Source: Kitasatospora sp. NBC_00240 (GTDB lineage: Bacteria > Actinomycetota > Actinomycetes > Streptomycetales > Streptomycetaceae). Taken from it: a stretch of 64,000 nucleotides of DNA. Of this stretch, positions 15,202 through 27,749 are shown piece after piece. The notes beneath the pieces were generated by a model. The model saw only the letters and a program-made list of their open reading frames with translations. It did no database searches and had not been told where the DNA came from. The stretch spans positions 3,658,001 to 3,722,000 of the forward strand of contig NZ_JAPEMU010000001.1 in the NCBI RefSeq assembly GCF_026342405.1, given 5' to 3'. Position 1 is the stretch's first letter. Each line of letters starts with the position of its first letter. A program made the position numbers and the translations under genes.

Positions 15202-17766
15202 TTGAGCGAGACCTTCACCCCTCGCCGCCGGGAGGCCGCCGCGGCCGGGGTCGCCGCCGCGCTGGCGGCGGGCGCGTACTGCCTGGCGGCGGCCGCCCGC
15301 GGGACCTACCCGTTCGGTCCGCACGCCCCCGCCGGCGCCGCCCTGCGGGACGTCGCCGTCCCGTTCCACGCCCACCTGTGGGACCTGCTGCACGGCAACA
15401 CCACCGGCGACCTGCTGTTCAACTGGGGCAGCGGCTACGGCACCCCGTTCCTGCCCGACCTCGCCGCCTACCTGCTCAACCCCTTCTCCTGGCTGGTCGG
15501 GCTCTTCCCCCGCTCCGCCGTCGGCACGGCCGTGCTCCTGGTCACCGTGCTGAGCATCGCCGCCGCCGCCGCGCTGATGACCCACGCCCTGGGCCGGCTG
15601 CACCCCGGGCCGCCCTGGCTGCGGGCGCTGCTCGCGGTCGGGTACGCACTCTGCGCCTGGGTGCTGGACGACGGCGCGGCGAACCCGGGGTGGATGTGGG
15701 GGCCGGTGGCGCTGCCGCTGCTGCTGCTGGCGGCCGACTGGTGCCTGCGCGAGCGCCGCTGGGCGGCCGGCGCCGTCTGCGTGGCGGCGGCCTGGACCGG
15801 CAGCCTGCACACCGCCGTGGCGGCCACCCTCACCGCCGGACTGGTGCTGGTGGTCCGGCTGGTGGTCACCGCCCCGCTGCTGCCGGGGTCCGCCCTGCGG
15901 GCCTGGGTCCGGGTGACCGGGCGGGCGGTGACCATGACGGTGGCCGGGGCGCTGGTCTCCTCGCCGGTGCTGTTCGTCGCCGTCACCGCCGCGCAGGACG
16001 CCCAGCCCGGGCCGCTCAGCGCCACCGACGGCTCGCCGGGGCTGCTCGCCCAGCTCGCCCGGCTGCTGCCCGGCGGGCAGGCCGCGCCGCCGTTGCCGGA
16101 CGTCGCCGTCGGAATGCTCGGGCTGCTGCTGGCGGCGAGCCTGCCCTTCAACCCCCGGGTGCGGCCCAGGGAGCGGATCGCCTGGTGCGGGCTGCCCGCG
16201 CTGGCGGCGCTGAGCCTGTTCTGGCGGCCCGAGGTGCTGCGCTGGCACGGGCTGGCCCTGCCGGTGGCGGGCCCGTACCGGGCGGCCTTCGTGGTCAGCG
16301 GACTGCTGGTGCTGGCCGCCTGGGTCTCGCTCTCGCACCGGCCCGGGCCGCTCGCCCTGCTCGGCGGGGCCGGGCTGGTGCTGCTGCTCGCGGTGCTCGT
16401 CCACGGCCAGGACGCGCTGCGCACCCCGGACTGGCTACGGGCGGCGGCCAGCGGCGCCGCCGCGCTGGCCGCCCTGTGGGCGCTGGAGCTGCTGCACGAC
16501 CGGCCCCGGGCGAGCGGGCTGGTCACCGTGGCGCTGACCGTGGGGGTGCTGGGCGGCGCCGTCTGGTCGGCGTACTCGGCGGGCGGCGGGTCCGGACGGC
16601 AGGTGGCCGTGGCGCCGGCCGAGGCCGCCTACCGGGCGCTGCGGGCGGCCGACGACTGGCCGGACGGCCGAGCCGATCCCGGTCCGCACGCGTTCACCGC
16701 CAACGACCCGCTGCTGCTGGGCGGCCAGGGCGGCGGGTACGCCTCCGACCAGCTGCCCGCCGCCCTCGCGCAGACCCTGCACGACCTGGGCGCGGGCTGG
16801 ACCAGCTCCGGCCGGCACACCCTGAGCCCGGACGACCCGGTCGGCCGGGCGCTGTTCGGCGTCCGCAGCTACCTGGCGGACGGCCCGGCCCCGAACGGCT
16901 TCACCGTCCGGGGCGCCGCCGCCCCGGCACTGGTCACCGTGCGCCCGCCCGGTCCGGGCGACACCGGCTCGGTGTGGACCCGGCGGGAGACCGTGCTGGG
17001 CGGCGCGCTCTACGACGTCCCCGAGCCCGCGCCGGCCGGCGGGCCGCCCGCGGTACCGCACGGCAGCAGCGGCTGGTCGGTGCCGGCCACCCCGCCGGGC
17101 CAGGCCGGCACCGTACTGGCGGCGAGCTGCCCGCCGGGCAGTACGGCGTACTTCCACCCCCTCTGGTTCCACGGCACCGTGTCGGGGCTGGGCAGCACCT
17201 TCACCAGCGACGGCGAGCAGCCGTACACGGCGGTGGGGGTACGGGTGCTCGGCCCGGTGCCGGCCGACGGCCGGGTGGAGGTGCTGCTCCGGACGTCCGC
17301 CGCCGGCCAGATCCCGGCCAGGCCGCTGGGCTGCCTGCGGGCCGGCGCGCTGGAGGAGACGCTGGCGCGGCTGGCGGCGGGCGGCGGCGCCGTGGTGACG
17401 GCGGGCGGGCACAGTCTCGGCGCGGTGCTCCCGGCCGGTCCGGCCGGCACCGCCGTGCTGTCGGTGCCGGCCGTCCGGGGCTGGTCCTGCTCGGCGGGCG
17501 GCGGGCCGTACACCGCGCCACAGTCCGTGGTGGGGCTGATCGGTGTGCCGCTGAAGCCCGGGGACTCCCGCCTCACCTGCTCGTTCCGGCAGCCGGGGCT
17601 CGCGGCCGGACTGGTGGTGGGACTGGCCGCGGCCGGGGTGGTGGCGCTGGTCGCGGCCACCCACTGGCCGCGCCGCCGGCCGGCCAGGTCGGCCCGGGCG
17701 ACCCGGCGGGCCGGGGCGACGGCGGCCGGGGGCGGCGGGCCGGCCGCACCGCCGCCCCCGGTCTGA
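15202..17766 (+). CDS. Large YfhO-like polytopic membrane protein
   Basis: About 854 residues. The N-terminal two-thirds carry many hydrophobic helices (for example VAAALAAGAYCLAAAA, AVLLVTVLSIAAAAALM, LPLLLLAADW, VVSGLLVLAAWVSL). Early motifs YPFG, PFHAHLWDLLHG, NWGSGYGTPF and LNPFSWLVGLFP fit the YfhO family (membrane proteins linked to glycosyltransferase-like lipid or polymer modification). A soluble extracytoplasmic region follows (about 480-790), and one helix (GLVVGLAAAGVVALVAATHW) lies near the C-terminus, which is cytoplasmic and Arg/Gly-rich. The start is uncertain: TTG 15202 is used because the family-like sequence begins there. It is a single gene; substrate unknown. Confidence 0.75.
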   Translation: MSETFTPRRREAAAAGVAAALAAGAYCLAAAARGTYPFGPHAPAGAALRDVAVPFHAHLWDLLHGNTTGDLLFNWGSGYGTPFLPDLAAYLLNPFSWLVGLFPRSAVGTAVLLVTVLSIAAAAALMTHALGRLHPGPPWLRALLAVGYALCAWVLDDGAANPGWMWGPVALPLLLLAADWCLRERRWAAGAVCVAAAWTGSLHTAVAATLTAGLVLVVRLVVTAPLLPGSALRAWVRVTGRAVTMTVAGALVSSPVLFVAVTAAQDAQPGPLSATDGSPGLLAQLARLLPGGQAAPPLPDVAVGMLGLLLAASLPFNPRVRPRERIAWCGLPALAALSLFWRPEVLRWHGLALPVAGPYRAAFVVSGLLVLAAWVSLSHRPGPLALLGGAGLVLLLAVLVHGQDALRTPDWLRAAASGAAALAALWALELLHDRPRASGLVTVALTVGVLGGAVWSAYSAGGGSGRQVAVAPAEAAYRALRAADDWPDGRADPGPHAFTANDPLLLGGQGGGYASDQLPAALAQTLHDLGAGWTSSGRHTLSPDDPVGRALFGVRSYLADGPAPNGFTVRGAAAPALVTVRPPGPGDTGSVWTRRETVLGGALYDVPEPAPAGGPPAVPHGSSGWSVPATPPGQAGTVLAASCPPGSTAYFHPLWFHGTVSGLGSTFTSDGEQPYTAVGVRVLGPVPADGRVEVLLRTSAAGQIPARPLGCLRAGALEETLARLAAGGGAVVTAGGHSLGAVLPAGPAGTAVLSVPAVRGWSCSAGGGPYTAPQSVVGLIGVPLKPGDSRLTCSFRQPGLAAGLVVGLAAAGVVALVAATHWPRRRPARSARATRRAGATAAGGGGPAAPPPPV

Positions 17767-17839
17767 GCCGGGGCCTCCCCCGGTCCGGCCGGCCCGGACC
17801 AGCTCCGCCCCGGCCCCGGCCCCGGCGGAAGGCCGCGGC

Positions 17840-21220
<3,381 letters not shown>

Positions 21221-21423
21221 TGGGCCCTCTCCCCCGGCGGGGGTCTGATCCGCACGCGTGCCGCTGACGTCCGCCCCGTGCGGACGTCGATCTCCCCTCC
21301 GGAGGCCTCAAATTACGATCATCGCGCCGGGGAGTGCGAGCAACCTCCCTCGTACGGGGGCCACTTGCACTCTCCGGAGTGACAGGACGTCAGGCCATCC
21401 GGGTGAGCGGGGGCGGCTCGGGG
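21221..21423. other. Intergenic region upstream of the subtilase gene
   Basis: Contains the ribosome-binding site of the protease gene and an A+T-richer stretch (21305-21370) that probably holds its promoter. No gene supported. Confidence 0.4.
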
Positions 21424-21597
21424 CTACCCCAGGTGGCCGGTCTCGCCGCCGTTGTCGCGGCGGTCCAGCGCCCGCTGCAGGGCGGCGGCGACCTGGGGGT
21501 CGGGCTCCACCCGGCGCCGGCGACGGGTGGCCGGGCGGGCGGGCGCCTGGGCGGCGCGGTGGTCACGGTGGGTGAGCAGGTCTGCGGTGGGGGGCAT
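21424..21597 (-). CDS. Small basic protein, 57 residues, unknown function
   Basis: A short ORF starting MPPTADLLTHRDH and ending GGETGHLG. It has a block of five arginines (ATRRRRRVEPDP) followed by a predicted amphipathic helix (PQVAAALQRALDRRD). Support for coding: GAGGAG eight bases before the ATG and charged-residue composition sensible for a protein in this frame only. No membrane segment. It stands alone between the protease and serA genes on the minus strand. I do not recognise a family; a small nucleic-acid-binding protein would fit the charge, but that is a guess. Confidence 0.6.
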   Translation of the reverse strand: MPPTADLLTHRDHRAAQAPARPATRRRRRVEPDPQVAAALQRALDRRDNGGETGHLG

Positions 21598-21910
21598 ACC
21601 GGGCTCCTCGGTTCAGTGCACGTGGAAGTGCTGAGGGTGGGGAGGGTTGGTACGCCGAGCAGGGGTCGCCTGCCGTAGCGCGTACGGCACACACGGGCCC
21701 ACGCGCCCTGACCGGAAGGTAGGAGCCAGGGGTGGCTGACCGTATGGCTCTTTCACGGTACGACGCCCCACCCGTCGCTGTCTGCACAACTACTTGGATT
21801 TCCTACTATCTGAGACGGCACCCGCCCCGGCCACCCGTACGGCCCCGGGCACCACGGGGCCGGGGAGCCCGGGAACGGCCCCGGAACGGCCCGGGAACGG
21901 CCCGGGAACG
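21598..21910. promoter_or_regulatory. Intergenic region with A+T-rich block upstream of the small gene
   Basis: About 310 bases without a gene. Bases 21735-21815 are much richer in A+T than the surroundings and contain the motif GGATTTCC inside CTTGGATTTCCTACTATC, a likely promoter or operator for the small minus-strand gene. Bases 21872-21915 hold four 11-bp units of GGAACGGCCC type in tandem. Confidence 0.45.
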
Positions 21911-21949
21911 GCCGCGGCCCTCCCGTCACGAGGACGGGAGGGCCGCGGC
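21911..21949 (-). terminator. Terminator of serA
   Basis: A perfect 17-bp stem (21911-21927 and 21933-21949) with an ACGAG loop, about 30 bases past the serA stop on the minus strand. Confidence 0.88.
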
Positions 21950-21979
21950 GGGCTGCCGGCCGGAGGGCCGGCGCCGGGG

Positions 21980-23575
21980 TCAGCGCAGGTCGACCGAGCG
22001 GGCGAACTTGGCGCCGATCTCGGCCGCGATCGCCGACAGGACCTCCTGCGGGATCTGGCTGTCGACGGTGATCGAGGCGAGCGCGCCCTCACCCTCACGG
22101 GCGACCTGCATGCCCGCGATGTTGATGCCCGCGTCGCCGAGGTGGCGGCCCAGGATGCCGACCACGCCGGGGCGGTCCTCGTACTTGAAGAACGCCATGT
22201 GGTCGGTGAGCGCCACGTCCACGTCGAAGGCGTCCACGCCGACGATCTTCTGGATCTGCTTCGGGCCGGACAGGGTGCCCGAGATGGCGATCTCGCCGCC
22301 GCCGGAGAGCGTGCCGCGCACGGTGATGACGTTGCGGTGCTCGGGGCTCTCGCTGCTGGTCGTCAGGCGGACCTCGACGCCGCGCTCCTGCGCGAACAGC
22401 GGGGCGTTGACGTAGCTGACCGTCTCGGCCACGACGTCCTCGAACACACCCTTGAGCGCGGAGAGTTCGAGCACCTTCACATCGTGCTGGGTGATCTCGC
22501 CGCGGACCTCGACGTCCAGGCGGACGGCGACCTCGCCGGCCAGCGCGGTGAAGATCCGGCCGAGCTTCTCGGCGAGCGGCAGGCCCGGGCGCACGTCCTC
22601 GGCGATCACGCCGCCCTGGACGTTGACCGCGTCGGGTACCAGCTCGCCGGCCAGCGCGAGGCGGACCGACTTGGCGACCGCGATACCGGCCTTCTCCTGC
22701 GCCTCGTCGGTGGAGGCGCCCAGGTGCGGGGTGGCGACCACGTTGTCGAAGGCGAACAGCGGGGAGTCGGTGCAGGGCTCCTTGGCGTACACGTCCAGGC
22801 CGGCGCCGGCCACCCGGCCGTCGCGCAGGGCGCTGGCGAGCGCGGCCTCGTCGACGATGCCGCCGCGGGCCGCGTTGACGATGCGCACGGTCGGCTTGAC
22901 CTTGTGCAGCGCCTCGTCGCCGATCAGGCCGATGGTCTCGGGGGTCTTCGGAAGGTGCACGGTGATGAAGTCCGACACCTCCAGCAGCTCCTCCAGCGTC
23001 AGCAGCTTGACGCCCATCTGGGCCGCGCGGGCGGCCTGGATGTAGGGGTCGTAGGCGACGATCTTCATGCCGAAGGCGGACATCCGCTGGGCGACCAGCA
23101 CGCCGATCCGGCCGAGGCCGACGACGCCGAGCACCTTCTCCGAGAGCTCGACACCGGTGTACTTGTTGCGCTTCCACTCGCCCTGCTTGAGGGCGGCGTT
23201 GGCGGGGGCGATGTGCCGGGCGCTGGCGATCAGCAGGCCACAGGCCAGCTCGGCCGCGGTCACGATGTTGGAGGTCGGCGCGTTGACGACCATCACGCCG
23301 GCCTTGGTGGCGGCGGAGACGTCGACGTTGTCCAGGCCGACACCGGCGCGGGCGACGACCTTCAGCTTCTTCGCCGCGGCCAGCGCCTCGGCGTCCACCT
23401 TGGTGGCGCTGCGGATCAGGATCGCGTCCACGTCGGCGATGGCGGTCAGCAGCTCGGTACGGTCCGCACCGTTGCAGTGGCGGATCTCGAAGTCCGGCCC
23501 GAGGGCGTCAACGGTGGCGGGCGACAGCTCTTCGGCGATCAGTACGACGGCGTTTTTGGAAGTCACAGTGCTCAC
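21980..23575 (-). CDS. serA: D-3-phosphoglycerate dehydrogenase
   Basis: A 531-residue enzyme for the first step of serine synthesis, oxidising 3-phosphoglycerate to 3-phosphohydroxypyruvate with NAD. Features: VVARAGVGLDNVDV in the substrate domain, Rossmann motif GVVGLGRIGVLVA, catalytic NAARGGIVDE and HLGAST, then an intervening ASB domain and a C-terminal ACT domain (KYEDRPGVVGILGRHLGDAG) that binds serine for feedback in this long type. Start GTG 23575. It is on the same strand as ilvBNC but separated from ilvC by two strong hairpins, so it is probably transcribed mostly from its own promoter. Confidence 0.96.
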   Translation of the reverse strand: MSTVTSKNAVVLIAEELSPATVDALGPDFEIRHCNGADRTELLTAIADVDAILIRSATKVDAEALAAAKKLKVVARAGVGLDNVDVSAATKAGVMVVNAPTSNIVTAAELACGLLIASARHIAPANAALKQGEWKRNKYTGVELSEKVLGVVGLGRIGVLVAQRMSAFGMKIVAYDPYIQAARAAQMGVKLLTLEELLEVSDFITVHLPKTPETIGLIGDEALHKVKPTVRIVNAARGGIVDEAALASALRDGRVAGAGLDVYAKEPCTDSPLFAFDNVVATPHLGASTDEAQEKAGIAVAKSVRLALAGELVPDAVNVQGGVIAEDVRPGLPLAEKLGRIFTALAGEVAVRLDVEVRGEITQHDVKVLELSALKGVFEDVVAETVSYVNAPLFAQERGVEVRLTTSSESPEHRNVITVRGTLSGGGEIAISGTLSGPKQIQKIVGVDAFDVDVALTDHMAFFKYEDRPGVVGILGRHLGDAGINIAGMQVAREGEGALASITVDSQIPQEVLSAIAAEIGAKFARSVDLR

Positions 23576-23776
23576 GACAGTGTGTCCTTAACTGTCCGGT
23601 TCTCCCCGGTCCATGGCACGAAGGTGGCGTGACCAGCGGGGGAAGGTGGCATGCCGCGTAGATAGACGCACGACGCTGTGGGCCTGACGCGCACTCGGAA
23701 GTGTATCGACGGGCGGGGGGCCGGGCTGCTCCCGTACGGCGAAATCACTCGCACGGGATCAACCAGATGTACAGAC

Positions 23777-23803
23777 GGGGCAGGCCTGGCCCAGGCCTGC
23801 CCC
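23777..23803 (-). other. Palindromic hairpin between ilvC and serA
   Basis: A 27-base near-perfect palindrome, 13-bp arms around one base (arms GGGGCAGGCCTGG and its complement). It lies 13 bases beyond the larger terminator of ilvC and may act with it, or as an operator for serA. Confidence 0.5.
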
Positions 23804-23815
23804 GGCGCGGCTGTA

Positions 23816-23862
23816 CGTCGCGCCCGGCGCACGCCCCCGTGGGGTGTGCGCCGGGCGCGACG
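23816..23862 (-). terminator. Terminator of ilvC
   Basis: A 22-bp stem (23816-23837 and 23841-23862) with a three-base loop and a single G-T pair, starting six bases beyond the ilvC stop on the minus strand. Exceptionally stable. Confidence 0.9.
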
Positions 23863-23868
23863 GGAGGC

Positions 23869-24993
<1,125 letters not shown>

Positions 24994-24996
24994 TCA

Positions 24997-25521
24997 CTAC
25001 GCGCTGCGGTCGAGGGCGCGCAGCGAGCGGTCGGTGATCGAACGGGCGCCGCGCCCGATGGCCACCAGGCCGGACTGCACGAGCTCCTTGATGCCGAAGG
25101 GCTCCAGCATCCGGAGCATCGCCTCCAGCTTGTCGGAACTGCCGGTGGCCTCGATGGTCACCGCATCGGGTGACACGTCGACCGTCTTGGCGCGGAACAG
25201 CTGGACGATCTCGACGATCTGCGACCGGGTGTCGTTGTCGGCGCGGACCTTCACCAGGACCAGTTCGCGCTGGATCGCAGCGGTCTGGTCGAGTTCGACG
25301 ATCTTTATCACGTTGACCAGCTTGTTGAGCTGCTTGGTGACCTGCTCCAGCGGGAGGTCCTCGACGTTGACCACGATCGTCATCCGGGAGATGTCCGGGT
25401 GCTCGGTCGGGCCGACCGCGAGGGAGTCGATGTTGAATCCCCGACGGGAGAACAGGGCGGCGATGCGGGCGAGCACGCCGGGCTTGTTCTCGACCAGGAC
25501 GGAGAGGGTGTGCTTGGACAT
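24997..25521 (-). CDS. ilvN: Acetolactate synthase small (regulatory) subunit
   Basis: A 174-residue regulatory subunit that binds valine and activates IlvB. It starts with an ACT domain, MSKHTLSVLVENKPGVLARI and FNIDSLAVGPTEHPDISRMT, followed by the second ACT-like half (about 80-165). Length is typical. It begins 33 bases after ilvB ends on the minus strand and is clearly co-transcribed. ATG 25521. Confidence 0.96.
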   Translation of the reverse strand: MSKHTLSVLVENKPGVLARIAALFSRRGFNIDSLAVGPTEHPDISRMTIVVNVEDLPLEQVTKQLNKLVNVIKIVELDQTAAIQRELVLVKVRADNDTRSQIVEIVQLFRAKTVDVSPDAVTIEATGSSDKLEAMLRMLEPFGIKELVQSGLVAIGRGARSITDRSLRALDRSA

Positions 25522-25554
25522 TTCGTAGCTCTCTCTGGTTCTGGTGGTCGGGGG

Positions 25555-27408
25555 TCAGTCGAGGTCGTCGCCGAAGTCCGGGCGCACGTCCCGGGCGGCG
25601 AGGATCTCGTCGTTGCTGGTGCCGGCCGCGACCATCGGCCAGACCATGGCGTCCTGGTGCACGATGAAGTCGATCACGACCGGGCGGTCGTTGATCTCCA
25701 TCGCCTGCTTGATCACCGCGTCCAGGTCCTCCGGGCGCTCGCAGCGCAGGCCGACGCAGCCCATCGCCTCGGAGAGCAGCACGAAGTCCGGGATCCGGGT
25801 GCCCTGGGCCGGTGCGGCGATGCCGTCGTGCTCCGGGCCCGCGTGCAGGACGGTGTTGGAGTAGCGCTGGTTGTAGAAGAGGGTCTGCCACTGGCGGACC
25901 ATCCCCAGCGAGCCGTTGTTGATGACGGCCACCTTGATCGGGATGTTGTTCAGCGCGCAGGTGACCAGCTCCTGGTTGGTCATCTGGAAGCAGCCGTCGC
26001 CGTCGATGGCCCAGACCGCGGCCTCCGGCCGGCCGGCCTTGGCGCCCATCGCGGCCGGGACCGCGTACCCCATCGTGCCCGCGCCGCCGGAGTTCAGCCA
26101 GGTGGCCGGCTTCTCGTAGCTGATGAACTGCGAGGCCCACATCTGGTGCTGGCCGACGCCCGCCGCGTAGATCGCGTCCGAGCCGACCAGCTGGCCGATC
26201 CGCTCGATGACCTGCTGCGGGGCGAGCCCGCCGGCCGGAGCGGGCTCGTAGCCCAGCGGGTAGGTGGTCTTCCACTCGTTGAGCTTGACCCACCAGTCGG
26301 CGTAGTCGGCCTTGTGGCCGGCGTCGAACTCGGCCTGGACGGCCACGATGAGGTCGGCCAGCACCTCGCGGGCGTCGCCGACGATCGGCACGTCCGCCGG
26401 GCGGTTCTTGCCGATCTCGGCCGGGTCGATGTCGGCGTGGACGACCTTGGCGTACGGCGCGAAGCTGTCCAGCTTGCCGGTGACCCGGTCGTCGAAGCGG
26501 GCGCCGAGGGTGAAGAGCAGGTCCGACTTCTGCAGCGCGGTGACGGCCGGGACGCTGCCGTGCATGCCGGGCATGCCCAGGTGCTGCGGGTGGCTGTCGG
26601 GGAAGGCACCGAGCGCCATCAGGGTGGTGACGACCGGGGCGCCGGTCAGCTCGGCGAGGATCCGCAGCTCCGCGGTGGCGCTCGCCTTGAGCACACCGCC
26701 GCCGACGTACAGCACCGGCTTCTTCGCGCCGACCAGCATCCGCGCGGCCTCGCGGATCTGCTTGGCGTGCGGCTTGGTGACCGGACGGTAGCCGGGCAGC
26801 GAAGTCTCCACCGGCCAGCGGAAGGTGGTGGTGGCCTGCAGCGCGTCCTTGGCGATGTCGACCAGGACCGGGCCGGGGCGGCCGGTGGCGGCGATGTGGA
26901 AGGCCTCGGCGATCACCCGGGGGATCTCGGCCGGGTCGGTCACCAGGAAGTTGTGCTTGGTGATCGGCATCGTGATGCCGCAGATGTCCGCCTCCTGGAA
27001 GGCGTCGGTGCCGATCGCCTTGGAGGCGACCTGGCCGGTGATCGCGACGAGCGGGACGGAGTCCATGTAGGCGTCGGCGATCGGGGTGACCAGGTTGGTC
27101 GCACCGGGGCCCGAGGTGGCCATGCAGACGCCGACCCGGCCCGTGGCCTGCGCGTAGCCGGTGGCGGCGTGCCCGGCGCCCTGCTCGTGGCGGACCAGGA
27201 TGTGACGGACCTTCTGCGAGTCCATCAGCGGGTCGTACGCCGGAAGGATGGCCCCGCCCGGGATCCCGAAGACGGTGTCCGCGCCCACGGCCTCCAGCGA
27301 GCGGATGAGCGACTGCGCGCCGGTCATGGTCTCGACGACGTGCTGGGGACCCGGCGCGTGGGCGGCCGGGGTGTCCCCACGGCGGGGGGATGCGGCGTGC
27401 TCAGTCAT
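25555..27408 (-). CDS. ilvB: Acetolactate synthase large (catalytic) subunit
   Basis: A 617-residue ThDP- and FAD-dependent enzyme that makes 2-acetolactate or 2-aceto-2-hydroxybutyrate, the first common step to valine, leucine and isoleucine. Catalytic Glu in [15 protein letters not shown]; ThDP motif in [14 protein letters not shown] ending in NN; C-terminal segment [15 protein letters not shown]. The first about 28 residues are a variable Pro/Ala/His-rich extension. ATG 27408. Expression is likely attenuated by the I/L/V leader peptide and terminator lying 195-300 bases upstream. First structural gene of ilvB-ilvN-ilvC. Confidence 0.97.
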   Translation of the reverse strand: MTEHAASPRRGDTPAAHAPGPQHVVETMTGAQSLIRSLEAVGADTVFGIPGGAILPAYDPLMDSQKVRHILVRHEQGAGHAATGYAQATGRVGVCMATSGPGATNLVTPIADAYMDSVPLVAITGQVASKAIGTDAFQEADICGITMPITKHNFLVTDPAEIPRVIAEAFHIAATGRPGPVLVDIAKDALQATTTFRWPVETSLPGYRPVTKPHAKQIREAARMLVGAKKPVLYVGGGVLKASATAELRILAELTGAPVVTTLMALGAFPDSHPQHLGMPGMHGSVPAVTALQKSDLLFTLGARFDDRVTGKLDSFAPYAKVVHADIDPAEIGKNRPADVPIVGDAREVLADLIVAVQAEFDAGHKADYADWWVKLNEWKTTYPLGYEPAPAGGLAPQQVIERIGQLVGSDAIYAAGVGQHQMWASQFISYEKPATWLNSGGAGTMGYAVPAAMGAKAGRPEAAVWAIDGDGCFQMTNQELVTCALNNIPIKVAVINNGSLGMVRQWQTLFYNQRYSNTVLHAGPEHDGIAAPAQGTRIPDFVLLSEAMGCVGLRCERPEDLDAVIKQAMEINDRPVVIDFIVHQDAMVWPMVAAGTSNDEILAARDVRPDFGDDLD

Positions 27409-27602
27409 CTGCCTGTCTCTTCTCGGGTTCTGCCGGCCCCGGTGGTGTGCCCTCCCAGAGGAGAGGGATGCCTGGGTGGGCCGGTCGCCGGCTCTGCCTC
27501 AATCGTCCGCCTGTTCCCGCCGGAACGGGAGGTGCGGACCTCATGGTCAGTGGTCTTGCGGTGTTCGACAGCTGGGTTCACCAGGTGTCAGTGCAACAAA
27601 AA

Positions 27603-27631
27603 ACCCCTCGTGCCCAGGGCATGCGAGGGGT
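27603..27631 (-). terminator. Attenuator terminator in the ilvB leader
   Basis: On the minus strand, ACCCCTCG pairs with CGAGGGGT, with an inner TGCCC/GGGCA stem, and is followed by TTTTTTG. This is a canonical intrinsic terminator. It sits 40 bases after the leader-peptide stop. Upstream RNA can form a 10-bp stem between the leader-peptide end (27675-27684) and 27632-27641, with a 7-bp hairpin (27650-27656/27666-27672) inside it. Confidence 0.9.
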
Positions 27632-27670
27632 GGCGCGTCGGTCTGTCACGAGCGGGGCGTATCAGCCCGC

Positions 27671-27712
27671 TCAGCCGACGCGCCCGCCAAGTACGAGAAT
27701 TCGGGTGCGCAT
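27671..27712 (-). CDS. ilvB leader peptide, 13 residues
   Basis: ATG-initiated ORF encoding MRTRILVLGGRVG. The Ile-Leu-Val-Leu cluster matches the end-products of the downstream genes. It is followed by alternative RNA stems and an intrinsic terminator, the layout of translational attenuation known for ilv operons in actinobacteria. The predicted promoter places the transcript start at or within a base or two of the ATG, so the peptide is probably translated from a leaderless mRNA. Confidence 0.85.
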   Translation of the reverse strand: MRTRILVLGGRVG

Positions 27713-27719
27713 GGCAACG

Positions 27720-27749
27720 ACCTTCCTCCCGGGCGGTGTCGAGTGTCAA
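27720..27749 (-). promoter_or_regulatory. Promoter of the ilvBNC operon
   Basis: On the minus strand, TTGACA at 27749-27744 is a perfect -35 hexamer, followed after 18 bases by GAAGGT at 27725-27720 as -10. The start would be about base 27713, next to the leader ATG at 27712. The TGA stop codon of the upstream GGDEF gene lies inside the TTGACA. The -10 is a weak match. Confidence 0.6.

Noticed and set aside
21732..22415. Plus-strand frame starting in the A+T-rich block (227 codons)
   Set aside because: It runs antisense through serA and the serA terminator; no domain.
27632..27684. 10-bp stem in the ilvB leader as classical antiterminator
   Set aside because: It does not overlap either arm of the terminator, so simple mutually exclusive pairing cannot be claimed; reported only as structure.
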